Under the pieces are notes generated by a model. It saw nothing but the letters and a program-made list of their open reading frames with translations. It ran no database searches and had not been told where the DNA came from. Shown one piece after another: positions 53,022-62,185 of a stretch of DNA of 64,000 nucleotides. A program made the position numbers and the translations under genes. The DNA comes from Synechococcus sp. PCC 7336 (lineage in GTDB: Bacteria > Cyanobacteriota > Cyanobacteriia > Thermostichales > PCC-7336), in NCBI RefSeq assembly GCF_000332275.1, contig NZ_CM001776.1:3656008-3720007 (forward strand), read 5' to 3'. Each line of letters starts with the position of its first letter. Position 1 is the stretch's first letter.

Positions 53022-53314
53022 TGGAGATGCATAATCCCCCTCATCCTGGAGAGTTCATTCGAGAGATCTATCTGGAACCATTCGATCTCAGCATTCGGCA
53101 GCTAGCTAAGGGACTCGGAGTCTCGCCGTCTACCCTTAGCCGAGTTGTTAAAGGTCAGAGCGGAGTTACGCCCGAAATGGCCCTACGGTTATCAAAAGGG
53201 TTGGGTCGCTCTCCTGAAAGTTGGCTTTTAATGCAAAGTCATTACGATCTATGGCATGCAAGACAGAATACCGATCTATCGCAGATACAAGAACTCAACT
53301 TTGACGCTGCCTGA
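53021..53314 (+). CDS. higA: HigA-type antitoxin
   Basis: This is a 97-residue helix-turn-helix protein typical of HigA. The N-terminal MHNPPHPGEFIREIYLEP is followed by an XRE-type HTH (LSIRQLAKGLGVSPSTLSRV, then TPEMALRLSKGLGRSPESWL). It neutralises HigB and represses its own promoter in characterised modules. The start ATG at 53021 overlaps the higB stop (TGATG), so translation is coupled. An ATG at 53027 is an alternative start. Confidence 0.93.
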   Translation: MEMHNPPHPGEFIREIYLEPFDLSIRQLAKGLGVSPSTLSRVVKGQSGVTPEMALRLSKGLGRSPESWLLMQSHYDLWHARQNTDLSQIQELNFDAA

Positions 53315-53375
53315 GGATGACATTCAGCCAATCCCTGCGTTGCGCCAAACGGGAAACTTCGTCCTGACGTATAGC

Positions 53376-53447
53376 GATTCAGTGGTAGGGCATTAGAAGG
53401 TCTTCTAGTCAAATAGTGATGGAGCAGTTTGCGATCGCGAACTGCCT
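53376..53447. repeat. Second diverged copy of the regulator 3' end
   Basis: This matches 52632-52703 over about 72 bases. Both read GATTCARTGGTAG (last codons IQW and the stop of the regulator), then a shared stretch with one one-base gap and about two thirds identity, then a hairpin around GCGATCGC. The two copies flank higBA and the sequence between them. Confidence 0.75.
53424..53445. terminator. Terminator hairpin (second copy)
   Basis: This is a 22-base near-perfect palindrome (GCAGTTTGCGATCGCGAACT) containing HIP1, followed by CTTTTTGG. The T-tract is better than in the first copy, and it could end transcripts from higBA. Confidence 0.75.
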
Positions 53448-54134
53448 TTTTGGCGATCGAATGGGCATTCCTGCCCCTATCCCGTTCGCAGGACTGGCAG
53501 CTTTTCAGGGGGATACAATAGGTTAACTGCGTATCCTTCCAGACCGATAAATGCTTGCCCGTTAGGTCGCTTGCGTCCCAGACGAACAGGGTTTGCCCGC
53601 TCCAACTACAATGTAGATTGTTGAACGAACTACGCTCGATTTTCAGGGCAAAACTTGAGAAAGGGGGCCGAGTGTCAAGCCTTTTAGGGTTTCTAGCTAA
53701 AATGACTGCGACGCCGAAACGAGCGAGCACCTAGATCGCAGAATTCTGCTCCAGGTAGCCAAAACTGCAATGGAAGTCGATAGATAACTGGAGTAAGCTG
53801 ACTGGCTGTAAGGTTATTGAGCGGAGTACGAGAGCGATCGGTGCGCTCCACCTAACAAAACTTGAAGAATTTCAAGAAAAATAGGGCTGCCTACAGCCTA
53901 CTACTGCTAGCTCTCGCCCCGCGCTCAACCGTTAGCAACTTTCGTCGAGATGAATTCTACAACTACTGGGAAAATCCCGTTCGATCTGCCCGAGTTACGA
54001 TGCGCTTCGGTTGGCTCAACCCGACTGGGAAGCTTCTCTCGGCGCACTCTCAATAGCATTGAAGATGCTAAGAGGACTGGGAGCGATCGGGCATAGCTCC
54101 AAGATAGACGGGCATCTCCCGACGAGTTAAAAGC

Positions 54135-54512
54135 TTATTCCTCCATATCGAGTCGCTCTAGCTTAATATTGCGACTGCCCAGTTTAATTTCAAACTCGTC
54201 ACCGGGGTTTAAGCCCATTTCCTTCGTATAGGCTGCACCGATCAGCAAATTTCCATTCTTGTGAACGGAAACTCGATAGGTCGGCGCGCGACCTCGGGTG
54301 CCCACCTGATCGGTGGCATCTAAATCGACGTCTTTTGCTGCCAAAATCGCATTGTAGAACTGCATCAGATTGACGCGCTCTTGTCCGTTTTTGGTTTGAG
54401 TGACGTATCCACAGGCTTTGGCCTTTTCTTTCTTGTCAGCGTTACCCAGTTCTTGTACTTTAGCTAAGAGGTCTTTACCCGTGAGTGGCTTCTTCTGTGT
54501 AGTAGTAGGCAT
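54135..54512 (-). CDS. cyAbrB transcriptional regulator
   Basis: This 125-residue protein has the cyanobacterial AbrB architecture. An N-terminal segment (LTGKDLLAKVQELGNADKKE, then ACGYVTQTKNGQERVNLMQF) precedes a C-terminal AbrB-like DNA-binding half (APTYRVSVHKNGNLLIGAAY, LNPGDEFEIKLGSRNIKLER). Family members regulate nitrogen, carbon and hydrogenase genes in cyanobacteria. The two paralogous groups (cyAbrB1 and cyAbrB2) cannot be separated here with certainty. It is monocistronic, with the promoter in the space to its right (54513-54990). Confidence 0.9.
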   Translation of the reverse strand: MPTTTQKKPLTGKDLLAKVQELGNADKKEKAKACGYVTQTKNGQERVNLMQFYNAILAAKDVDLDATDQVGTRGRAPTYRVSVHKNGNLLIGAAYTKEMGLNPGDEFEIKLGSRNIKLERLDMEE

Positions 54513-54990
54513 ATTTCCTGCAACTCAATCGTTAATAATTCTGCATTTAGTGTAGCTAAGTTACCGGTACGAGCGCAAGCAATTTTCAACTGAATTTGCT
54601 TGATAAACACAATTTTCATGCAAGCTTCACTTCTAGATTGACTGGCTGGCCTCTGGGGGAGAACAGATATCTATTGTCATGAAGAAACTATGCTTGGAGA
54701 GGCTAAAGATAGGTTCATCCCAGCGAGATTGGGCTGTCGGGGCAAGCGGACTTAGCAATTGGTAAACCTAGGCGATCGCGATCGAAGGCGATCGCGCTAA
54801 CCTTGACGGCATGGCATTCTGACTTGTGCCCTCAATCGGTCCAATCTCCTACACCCCTCCAGCAAGTATTGTAATCGAACGGATAGTTCTCGAACTTGTC
54901 CCAATCCGAACTTTCCTAAACTCAGACTGTGTTAACCTCAGAGGCTTTACCGGCAAGATTTGCCCCAACAGATCGCTCATTCCAACCACC
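54513..54990. other. Intergenic space between cyAbrB and rarA
   Basis: This is about 480 bases between divergent genes. It must hold both promoters. A reading frame from 54826 joins rarA in frame, but its first 55 codons lack family similarity, so I treat it as leader. The middle is AT-richer and has no repeat or RNA gene that I can see. Confidence 0.55.
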
Positions 54991-56283
54991 ATGCAAACCA
55001 GTCTCTTTACCCCTCAATCCCCTTTAGCCGATCGCCTGCGACCGCAAACGTTAGAAGACGTCATTGGCCAGCAACACTTGCTGGGGGCTGGCTGCCCATT
55101 GCGGGCCTGGTTAGAACGAGGGGCGCGGCGGTCGATCGTCCTGTGGGGACCGCCGGGGGTGGGGAAAACCAGCTTGGCACGGTTAGCGGCCAGTTATAGC
55201 GCTTTGCCCTATCGAGAATTAAATGCTGGGGTGAGCGGGGTCGCCGAAATCCGCAAATATATCGCTCTCGGCAAAGAGCGGGGACTCTTGTTACTAGCGG
55301 ACGAACTGCATCGCTGGAGCCGCTCCCAAACGGAAACCTTGCTGGAGGCGTTGGAAAAAGGATGGATCGTGCTGATTGGAGCGACCACTGAAAATCCCTT
55401 TGTGGCGATTGAGCGAGCCTTATTGTCGCGCTTGCAGGTGTTTGAATTGCGCGGCCTCGGCCCGCAGGGGCTCAAGCGAGCCTTACAGCGGGCGATCGCC
55501 CATCCGAATGGAATTCACCTGTCACTGACCCCCGAAGCCGAGCAGGTGCTGTTGCAAAGTTGCGGCGGCGATATTCGGCGACTCTATACCCTTTTAGAAG
55601 CCTGCGAGGAGTTGTCAAAGTCCCCCTCGCCAGACACCCCAAACTCGGACGATTCAGTAGCAGCGCAACCGCAGACGATCGCGCTAGAAATGGCCGAACG
55701 GGTCTGCAGTTCTCTCTATGTGGGCTGCGACGACACTACCTACTATCAGCTCGTATCTGCTCTTCAAAAGAGTATTCGAGGTAGCAGTCCCCAAGCCGCG
55801 ATATTTTACTTGGGACGATTGCTGGTGGCAGGAGCCGATCCGGTGCGGGTGGCCAGACGGATTGTGGTAACGGCTAGTGAAGATATTGGCTTGGCCGATC
55901 CGCAGGCATTGGGGGTGGCGACTGCCGCCAGTCAAGCGGTTGCCAGTTTGGGCATGCCGGAATGTCGCTACGCTCTGGCTGAAGCGGTGTTATATCTCGC
56001 CCACGCCCCCAAAAGCAATCGAACAGCAACAGCGATCGATCGCGCTATGGAGGCCGGTCGCTATCCCCATCCAGTGCCAAATCACCTCAGTCGCGATCGC
56101 GCCAGCGGCTATCAATATCCCCACGACTACCCTGGCGGGTATGTAGAGCAGAATTATTTTCCAACCACCCTCCGAGACAGACTGTTTTACCAGCCGGTGC
56201 GACGGGGATGGGAGGCTCGATATTGCGACTGGACTCCAGGCTCCCCTGACGATAGCGCGGCTTCGATGGAGGACTCGGGTTGA
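54991..56283 (+). CDS. rarA: Replication-associated recombination protein A (AAA+)
   Basis: This 430-residue AAA+ ATPase acts at stalled replication forks (MgsA/WRNIP1 family). Its motifs are LADRLRPQTLEDVIGQQHLL, Walker A in GPPGVGKTSLARLAAS, Walker B in LLADELHRWSRSQ, sensor 1 in GATTENPF, and an Arg finger region in ALLSRLQVFEL. The C-terminal oligomerisation domain has YYQLVSALQKSIRGSSPQAA and the family tail YPHDYPGGYVEQNYFP. ATG 54991 (MQTSLF) matches the family N-terminus. It is monocistronic. Confidence 0.93.
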   Translation: MQTSLFTPQSPLADRLRPQTLEDVIGQQHLLGAGCPLRAWLERGARRSIVLWGPPGVGKTSLARLAASYSALPYRELNAGVSGVAEIRKYIALGKERGLLLLADELHRWSRSQTETLLEALEKGWIVLIGATTENPFVAIERALLSRLQVFELRGLGPQGLKRALQRAIAHPNGIHLSLTPEAEQVLLQSCGGDIRRLYTLLEACEELSKSPSPDTPNSDDSVAAQPQTIALEMAERVCSSLYVGCDDTTYYQLVSALQKSIRGSSPQAAIFYLGRLLVAGADPVRVARRIVVTASEDIGLADPQALGVATAASQAVASLGMPECRYALAEAVLYLAHAPKSNRTATAIDRAMEAGRYPHPVPNHLSRDRASGYQYPHDYPGGYVEQNYFPTTLRDRLFYQPVRRGWEARYCDWTPGSPDDSAASMEDSG

Positions 56284-56452
56284 GGTCGATGCGGCTAGTC
56301 GAATTCACGTCGTGCAGAATTGTGTCTCAATCGGCCGAAAAAGCGATCGCAATTGGCAGCCGAACGTCCTCGATACCCTGAAAATTCAGGCTTTACTTAG
56401 CTCTGGACAGATAAACTTTGTTATGATCTGATTGCATTACCGATGCAAGCCA

Positions 56453-56884
56453 ATGGATTGGCGTCAAATTCTAGGTCAACTGGGCGATCGTTCGCGAGAT
56501 GATTCTTTAGGAGCGCTCGAAACTCTCAAGCGTTTAAATGACACTGTGACCGAAGCGCTAGCATCGATCGAGCAAGAGCCCGTCCAAGCAAGAGAAAAAG
56601 TGGCGGAGGCTTTACCCCAGCTCTTGGAAGCTATGCATTCGTTGGGGGTCGATCCGATTCAGGCACTGCGACACCAATCGGGACTGGCCAATACCTCGCA
56701 GCCCTTGATTTATATTGAGGGCAATAAGGTTGAAGTGCGCGTGAATGACGAATTGCGCGGCAGTTGGAGTATTTGGTCGATCGCCGATTTGAAAGAGGTA
56801 TGCCGTTTGGCTGAAGAATTTGATTGCGGTCTGGTGTACTCTATCATCGGCGATTTACAGGGGCCTGAAGTTTCAGCCCGCTAG
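56453..56884 (+). CDS. Conserved cyanobacterial-type protein of unknown function
   Basis: This is a 143-residue soluble protein. The N-terminal half is helical (MDWRQILGQLGDRSRDDSLG, ALASIEQEPVQAREKVAEAL). The C-terminal half is a compact alpha/beta part (LIYIEGNKVEVRVNDELRG, EVCRLAEEFDCGLVYSIIGD). No motif or signal peptide is seen. ATG 56453 is preferred; the frame extends to a non-ATG start at 56432. It is followed, 56 bases downstream, by the pseudouridine synthase gene on the same strand and may share its transcript. Confidence 0.6.
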   Translation: MDWRQILGQLGDRSRDDSLGALETLKRLNDTVTEALASIEQEPVQAREKVAEALPQLLEAMHSLGVDPIQALRHQSGLANTSQPLIYIEGNKVEVRVNDELRGSWSIWSIADLKEVCRLAEEFDCGLVYSIIGDLQGPEVSAR

Positions 56885-56940
56885 TCCCCCCTGGAAATCC
56901 CGACAGTTGATGGGCGGGGTCGCACCGATCCCGAGCGAGC

Positions 56941-57711
56941 GTGGTAGAGCCGCAGCGATTGCAAAAGATTATGGCCCGTTGGGGGGTGGCCTCTCGGCGT
57001 CAGGCCGAGGCCATGATTGTGGCTGGACGGGTGCGCTTGAATGGAAAGGTGGTTGCAGAATTGGGCACCAAAGCGGACCCGCAGCGCGATCGCATCGAAC
57101 TGGATGGCAAACCTCTCGCCCGCGCGAGTTCCAACTTCTCTATTGCCCCGCCCCAACTGCGCTACATTCTGCTCCACAAGCCTGCAGGGGCGATTTCCAC
57201 CTGCTCCGATCCGAAAGGACGGCAAACTGTGCTGGATTTGCTGCCCGAGGCATGGCGATCGCAAACGCGCTTTTTCCCCGTTGGCAGACTGGATGCCGCT
57301 AGCACTGGGGCGCTGCTGTTAACCAATGACGGCGATTTCACCCTCAAACTCACCCATCCTCGCTATCATCTCCCCAAGACCTACCGAGTGGAAGTGGAAG
57401 GGCATCCGTCGGAAACTGTATTGCAACAGTGGCGCGAGGGGGTGGCATTGGAAGATGGCCGAACATTGCCAGCTCGCGTACATAAAGAACGGATAAAGCC
57501 CCATCGCCATTGCACAATTCTGACGGTAGTCTTGCAGGAGGGGCGCAATCGCCAGATCCGACGCGTCGCTGCCCAACTTGGCTTTCCCGTGCGATCGTTG
57601 CACCGCCAAGCCATTGGCTCGCTCCAGTTGGGCCAGCTCAAACCGGGCCAATTTCGGCTCTTGCAAAAGGCCGAAATTCATATGATTAAATATGAACAGC
57701 TTCGGACCTAA
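56941..57711 (+). CDS. RsuA/RluB-family rRNA pseudouridine synthase
   Basis: This is a 256-residue protein. The N-terminal S4 RNA-binding domain reads LQKIMARWGVASRRQAEAMI. The catalytic domain contains GRLDAASTGALLLTNDG with the nucleophile Asp in GRLD. The C-terminal VLQEGRNRQIRRVAAQLGFP and VRSLHRQAIGSLQLGQLKPG are typical of the small-subunit/RluB/RsuA group. It isomerises specific uridines in rRNA. The GTG at 56941 is the best start for the S4 domain. RsuA versus RluB is not decided. A RodZ-like gene follows on the same strand after 45 bases. Confidence 0.92.
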   Translation: MVEPQRLQKIMARWGVASRRQAEAMIVAGRVRLNGKVVAELGTKADPQRDRIELDGKPLARASSNFSIAPPQLRYILLHKPAGAISTCSDPKGRQTVLDLLPEAWRSQTRFFPVGRLDAASTGALLLTNDGDFTLKLTHPRYHLPKTYRVEVEGHPSETVLQQWREGVALEDGRTLPARVHKERIKPHRHCTILTVVLQEGRNRQIRRVAAQLGFPVRSLHRQAIGSLQLGQLKPGQFRLLQKAEIHMIKYEQLRT

Positions 57712-57756
57712 ACTCCTGACTTCCGTTGCATATTAGGAGCAAATCCGAGATCGAGC

Positions 57757-58650
57757 ATGGCTAGAACAGACTCCCTACCGCCACATACCTTAGTGGATAT
57801 TGGCACTCAACTGCGAGAGGCCCGCGAATCTCGGGGCCTTTCACTTGAGGCCATTGCCCATTCGGTCCATATTCGGTGCGTCTATTTAGAGGGGATCGAG
57901 TCGGCCAATTTCGACCTCTTGCCAGAGCCAATCTACGTGCGCGGCTTTCTCAAAACCTATGGCAACTATCTCGATTTAGACGGTAGCGCGCTGGCAGAAC
58001 AGTTTACACAGACGGTACCGCAACTGAGCGATCGCAAAGTGGTGAAAGAGCAGCCGCAAACGCGATCTCTGCAGGGCATTCAACTGCGTCCCTTCCACGC
58101 TTGGCTCGCCTATGTATTCCTGGTGGTGGCAGCCGTGGGTGGCATTTCTGTGTTTTGGGAACGAACGGGAACGGGGGAGAGACCGCAGACATTGCCTCCA
58201 ACCGCGAATCGAGCTGGCGGATCGGTCAATCCGACCCCCGATATTGAGCTAGGTCCTGCAGGTACCGGAGAATTACCCCCCTTTCAAACCCTGAGTGATT
58301 GGACCTACATCGCGGGCGTGTTTCCCGAGCGGGATAATTCGGCAGTGACGGTGAACCCCAGTGATAGTGGTTTGCAGGACGATCTGCTGCACTTGGGCAT
58401 TCGGGTAGTCGATCGGGCTTCGTGGTTGCAAGTGGTGGCCGATCGCAAAACTGTGTTTGAAGGCATATTGCAACCCGGTGCCGAACTGGAATGGGAAGCG
58501 GATGAGTCGATTGTCTTGCGGGCAGGCAATGCCGGCGGCGTTTTGGTCACGTTTAATGACGAGCAGTTGGGGGTAATGGGAGAGTTTGGCGAAGTGCGCC
58601 AGCAAGAGTTTAAGCGGGGGGTACCGGTGGAGAGAGAAACGGTACAGTAG
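57757..58650 (+). CDS. rodZ: RodZ-like cell-shape protein
   Basis: This is a 297-residue membrane protein. The N-terminal helix-turn-helix (XRE-like) domain (GTQLREARESRGLSLEAIAH, CVYLEGIESANFDLLPEPIY, then VRGFLKTYGNYLDLD) is followed by one membrane segment (AWLAYVFLVVAAVGGISVFW). The periplasmic C-terminus is a DUF4115-type beta-rich domain (LLHLGIRVVDRASWLQVVAD, GAELEWEADESIVLRAGNAG). In other bacteria RodZ links MreB to the wall-synthesis machinery. The start ATG follows AGGAGC-like sequence. It is transcribed with the pseudouridine synthase and perhaps opcA. Confidence 0.88.
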   Translation: MARTDSLPPHTLVDIGTQLREARESRGLSLEAIAHSVHIRCVYLEGIESANFDLLPEPIYVRGFLKTYGNYLDLDGSALAEQFTQTVPQLSDRKVVKEQPQTRSLQGIQLRPFHAWLAYVFLVVAAVGGISVFWERTGTGERPQTLPPTANRAGGSVNPTPDIELGPAGTGELPPFQTLSDWTYIAGVFPERDNSAVTVNPSDSGLQDDLLHLGIRVVDRASWLQVVADRKTVFEGILQPGAELEWEADESIVLRAGNAGGVLVTFNDEQLGVMGEFGEVRQQEFKRGVPVERETVQ

Positions 58651-58762
58651 CGATCGTCCTCGAATGGCCTCCGACCCCCACATCCTGAGAGAAGCATAAA
58701 GACTCAGCATCCAATTAGATCCCGTCATTAAGATAGAGGCGAACCTGCACTAGGTAAGTTCA

Positions 58763-59890
58763 ATGGATACCGCCGCCGTTCTGCCCCTACAAGCGCCTAA
58801 AGATGTCTCGGTCGAAGAAATTCAAGCGGAGCTCAGACAAATTTGGGAATCGAAAGGGGAAAGCGTAGCCGCTCGTGCCGCCACCTTTAACCTGATCGTG
58901 TTTGAGTCCCAAGCCGATCGCCCGCAAGCCTTTTCGTCCACCGTTGACGCGATCGCCTCCCAAAACCCCTGTCGCGTCATCGACTTACAAGCAATGCCCA
59001 GCGGCACGGGGGAAATTTTGCAAGCACAGGTGGCTGCCTACTGTCCCATTCGCCAAGAGCGCAGCTCGCTTGTCTGTTGCGAGTACATCACCTTGCAAGC
59101 CTCTCCAGAATCCTTCGAGCGCGCCTGCAGTACTATTTCTTCCCTGCTGATTGGCGATTTGCCCACCTATCTGTGGTGGCAGGGAGATTTGGATCTCGAC
59201 AGTCGTCTGTTTCAACTCATGGTCGGGCTCAGCCATCGCATCATTGCTGATTCCAGCACCTTTGTAAATCCTGAAGAAGACCTGCAGGAGATGCACCTGC
59301 TCGCTAGCAGGGATAACTATGTCGGGGATCTCAACTGGCGTCGACTCAACTCCTGGCAAGAACTCACCGCCCAAGCCTTCGATCCACCCGAACGGCGCAC
59401 CTTCCTCAGTTCGGTCGATCTAGTCACGATCGATTACCAAGCCGATAACCCCTGCCAAGCTTGGCTGTATCTGGGCTGGTTTGCCAGCCGCTTGGGCTGG
59501 GAACCCAGCTCGCGCAAACGGCACCAAGAGCACGATTATCTGATCGATCGCATTGCTTTTCGATCGCCAAGCGATCTCGCCATACAAGTCGAACTGGCTT
59601 CCGTTCCTACTATTACCACCACCCCTGGCGAGCTGGTGGGGTTGCGCCTCAATTCCACCGATCCAGCCGCCGATGCTTGCACTGTCTTGTGCTCTGAAAC
59701 CACTGGCTGTATGCGGATGGAGGAGAAAGGAGGAGCTCAACGCTGCCGAATTCAACAGGTCTCTCCGATCGAGCAGCAGACCGCAGAGACTCTCTTATCT
59801 CAGCAACTTCAGCGGGTTGGCAAAGATCTCCTGTATGAAGAGAGTCTGGCGATGGTTGAGGCCATCTTGACTGCCCCGCAAACGGATTGA
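58763..59890 (+). CDS. opcA: Glucose-6-phosphate dehydrogenase assembly protein OpcA
   Basis: This 375-residue cyanobacterial protein allosterically activates Zwf, switching on the oxidative pentose phosphate pathway, with redox control through thioredoxin. Family patterns are EIQAELRQIWESKGES, DIGD-like segments such as LIGDLPTYLWWQGDLDLDSR, and several Cys including SSLVCCEYI and PCQAWLYLGWFASRLGWEP. Those Cys are plausible redox sites. opcA often lies beside zwf, but here zwf is not in the window. The start ATG is at 58763, 112 bases after rodZ. Confidence 0.93.
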   Translation: MDTAAVLPLQAPKDVSVEEIQAELRQIWESKGESVAARAATFNLIVFESQADRPQAFSSTVDAIASQNPCRVIDLQAMPSGTGEILQAQVAAYCPIRQERSSLVCCEYITLQASPESFERACSTISSLLIGDLPTYLWWQGDLDLDSRLFQLMVGLSHRIIADSSTFVNPEEDLQEMHLLASRDNYVGDLNWRRLNSWQELTAQAFDPPERRTFLSSVDLVTIDYQADNPCQAWLYLGWFASRLGWEPSSRKRHQEHDYLIDRIAFRSPSDLAIQVELASVPTITTTPGELVGLRLNSTDPAADACTVLCSETTGCMRMEEKGGAQRCRIQQVSPIEQQTAETLLSQQLQRVGKDLLYEESLAMVEAILTAPQTD

Positions 59891-59946
59891 GGTTCTTGGC
59901 GGTTCTGCCCTGACGGTCTGTTCCCACTGGCTGGACTGACGATAAC

Positions 59947-59966
59947 GCCCCCGTACTCGCGGGGGC
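59947..59966 (+). terminator. Rho-independent terminator after opcA
   Basis: A perfect seven-base-pair hairpin (GCCCCCG/CGGGGGC, six-base loop) is followed by ATTTTGC. It lies 57 bases after the opcA stop, in the gap before ycf39. Confidence 0.85.
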
Positions 59967-60043
59967 ATTTTGCTAGAGATCCGTGGCTCCGACTGTCATC
60001 GCAGTCTGATAAACTGATGAGACATTAAGAAATACGAACTTTC

Positions 60044-60997
60044 ATGAATGTACTTGTGGTTGGCGCGACTGGTACCCTCGGTCGCCAAGTTGCACGCAAA
60101 GCAATTGAGGCGGGTCATGCGGTCACCTGTCTCGTCCGCAACCCAACGAAAGCTGCATTTTTAAGTGAATGGGGTGCGAAACTCAAAGTTGGCAGTCTGA
60201 CCCAGCCAGACACGCTTGCCCCGGCACTGGAGGGGATGGAGGTGGCGATCGATTGCGCGACGGTGCGCCCGTCCAGCAGTCTGAGTCTAAAGGAAGTCGA
60301 TTGGGACGGTAAAGTTGCCCTAATCAACGCAGCCCGCGCGGCAGAAATTAAGCAGTACATGTTTTTCTCGGTCTTGCGAGCCGAAGAATTTCCCACTGTG
60401 CCCCTGATGAATTTCAAGCACCACATTGAGAATTACCTCAAACAATCGTTAGTGCCCTACACCATTTTCCGGCCCTGCGGTTTTATGCAAGGGCTAATCG
60501 GTCAATATGCCATTCCGATTCTGGAAGACCAATTGGTCTGGACTACTAAACCGCCCACGGCAATTTCTTACATTGACACCCTAGATGCTGCAGCGATCGC
60601 AGTGAAGGCGATCGGTTGCGAAGGAGCACTCCGACAGACTCTGCCTTTAGCGGGCTCTAAGGCTTGGACCCCGAGCGAAGTGATTGCTCTGTGCGAGAAA
60701 CTCTCGAACAAAACTGCCAAGATCGCCACTATGCCGATCGGTATTTTGCGGGGGGCGCGCAATATCGCCAATTTCTTCCAGTGGACGTGGAATATTGGCG
60801 ATCGCCTCGCCTTTGCTGAAGTGTTGGCGTCTGGAAAGCCGATGCATGCAGAGATGCAAGGGGTGTACGAGCTGCTCGATATCGATCCCGAGGAGCTCAC
60901 CACTCTAGAGGGATATTTGCTGGAATATTTCGAGCGGATCTTGAAGAAGCTGCGCGATACCAACTATAAAGATCCCAAGAAAATGACGCGATTCTAA
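60044..60997 (+). CDS. ycf39: Ycf39/HCF244-like NmrA-family dehydrogenase homologue
   Basis: This is a 317-residue protein. The NAD(P)-binding Rossmann start is LVVGATGTLGRQVARKAIEA. The body follows the Ycf39/HCF244 pattern: GHAVTCLVRNPTKAAFL, PYTIFRPCGFMQGLIGQYAI, LAGSKAWTPSEVIALCEKLS. It is an NmrA-type atypical short-chain dehydrogenase homologue. Ycf39 binds early D1 assembly intermediates of photosystem II and may act in chlorophyll delivery. The C-terminus is charged (LRDTNYKDPKKMTRF). The start ATG is at 60044. It is monocistronic, convergent with the hydrolase gene at 61024. Confidence 0.93.
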   Translation: MNVLVVGATGTLGRQVARKAIEAGHAVTCLVRNPTKAAFLSEWGAKLKVGSLTQPDTLAPALEGMEVAIDCATVRPSSSLSLKEVDWDGKVALINAARAAEIKQYMFFSVLRAEEFPTVPLMNFKHHIENYLKQSLVPYTIFRPCGFMQGLIGQYAIPILEDQLVWTTKPPTAISYIDTLDAAAIAVKAIGCEGALRQTLPLAGSKAWTPSEVIALCEKLSNKTAKIATMPIGILRGARNIANFFQWTWNIGDRLAFAEVLASGKPMHAEMQGVYELLDIDPEELTTLEGYLLEYFERILKKLRDTNYKDPKKMTRF

Positions 60998-61023
60998 ATG
61001 AGCAGCGATCGCCTTCAGGCAGT

Positions 61024-61914
61024 TCAGCGGCCCAGAAACTCCAACAACAACCGATTTACCGTCTGCGGAGCCTCTTGCTGAGCCCAATGGCCGCAATCTC
61101 GAATGATTTCCAGTTGCAGCTTGCGGGTAAAAAACGACTCCATATTCTCCGTCAATTTGCGGCTGAGGGCAAAGTCTTCTTCACCCCAAATCAATAGGGT
61201 CGGAGCCTGAATCTGGCGAATTGGATTGAGCAACCAATTTTGTAGCGTGCGCCAGTGAAACATCTGCCGATAGTAGTTCATGGCAGAGGTCAAGACCTTC
61301 GGCTTCGACAGGGCCATTCGGTACACTTCCAAATCTGCCTTGCTAAACGCCCCTTTCCGAATCGCCGTTTCTCGAAAAATCTGGCGAACGGCATTGCCCA
61401 AATTACTCTGTAGCAACCACTCCGGCAGGAGGGGAAGTTGCATTAAAAGCATGTACCAACTGCGACGTAGTTGATCGACATTACTCAATAACTCCCGTCG
61501 AAAACAAGCGGGATGCGGCGAGTTGAGCACCACTAACTTGCGCACCTGTTCGGGAAACTGCTCCGCCCAGTGCCAAGCGATCGCCCCGCCCCAGTCGTGG
61601 GCCACCACCATTGCCGTTTTTTCTCCCAACCCCTCTACCAAACCGCGCACGTCAGCCGTCAGCGTCTCGATGTCATAGCCAGAATCGGGTTTATCGGAGT
61701 CGTTGTACCCTCGCAGATCGGGTACCACCACCCGGAAGCTGCAGGCCAATGCCGGAATTTGATGCCTCCAGGAATACCAAAACTCGGGAAAGCCGTGCAG
61801 GAGGACGACTAAATCTCCTTCTCCTTGTGTAACGTAATGCAGTCGAATACCGTTGGTGCTGATGTAACCGTGCTGCCAGGGGCCAACTAATGCCGCCGAA
61901 TGAGTTGCTGCCAT
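61024..61914 (-). CDS. Epoxide-hydrolase-like alpha/beta hydrolase
   Basis: This is a 296-residue protein. Its motifs are VVLLHGFPEFWYSWRHQIPA (HGxP oxyanion region), the nucleophile Asp107 in VVAHDWGGAIAWHWAE, a late acid near PTLLIWGEEDFALS and the catalytic His in IRDCGHWAQQEAP. An Asp nucleophile (not Ser) is typical of epoxide hydrolases and haloalkane dehalogenases. The cap region (MLLMQLPLLPEWLLQSN) is helical. The ATG at 61914 is preferred over a TTG at 61953. The substrate is unknown. It is convergent with ycf39. Confidence 0.88.
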   Translation of the reverse strand: MAATHSAALVGPWQHGYISTNGIRLHYVTQGEGDLVVLLHGFPEFWYSWRHQIPALACSFRVVVPDLRGYNDSDKPDSGYDIETLTADVRGLVEGLGEKTAMVVAHDWGGAIAWHWAEQFPEQVRKLVVLNSPHPACFRRELLSNVDQLRRSWYMLLMQLPLLPEWLLQSNLGNAVRQIFRETAIRKGAFSKADLEVYRMALSKPKVLTSAMNYYRQMFHWRTLQNWLLNPIRQIQAPTLLIWGEEDFALSRKLTENMESFFTRKLQLEIIRDCGHWAQQEAPQTVNRLLLEFLGR

Positions 61915-62185
61915 ATGTGCTCGAATGGGAACAAAAGGATTGCGTCTTCTCAATTGTAGTGAAGAACACTGAGTTCTGCTGGTTGTTCAACCGCCCAACC
62001 TGCTGGAGATAGCCTAGGGCAGAACGCCTTGCGTCGCTCGCTATCCTCGCAAGTGACAAAAGTAAATCTTCGAGCTACTGCCTGAAAAGAATCTGAGTCG
62101 ATTGGAAGTTCATTCAAATGGGCTCGGGCGATCGCTTATCCTGAGAACGGCTCAGTTGGATCCACTCGCATTGGAGGGAAAATTG

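Larger units (their letters stand above)
53315..54134. other. Gene-free stretch after higBA
   Basis: This holds the second copy of the regulator 3'-end sequence and terminator (53376-53447). I see no convincing gene after it. Frames of 160 residues on the minus strand (53242-53730) and of 64 residues on the plus strand (53862-54056) have no recognisable motif and overlap the terminator or lack a start signal. It looks like relic sequence of past insertions or deletions. Confidence 0.6.

Noticed and set aside
53242-53730. 162-codon frame on the minus strand over higA and the following space
   Set aside because: It overlaps higA and the second terminator hairpin, has no recognisable motif, and no ribosome-binding site.
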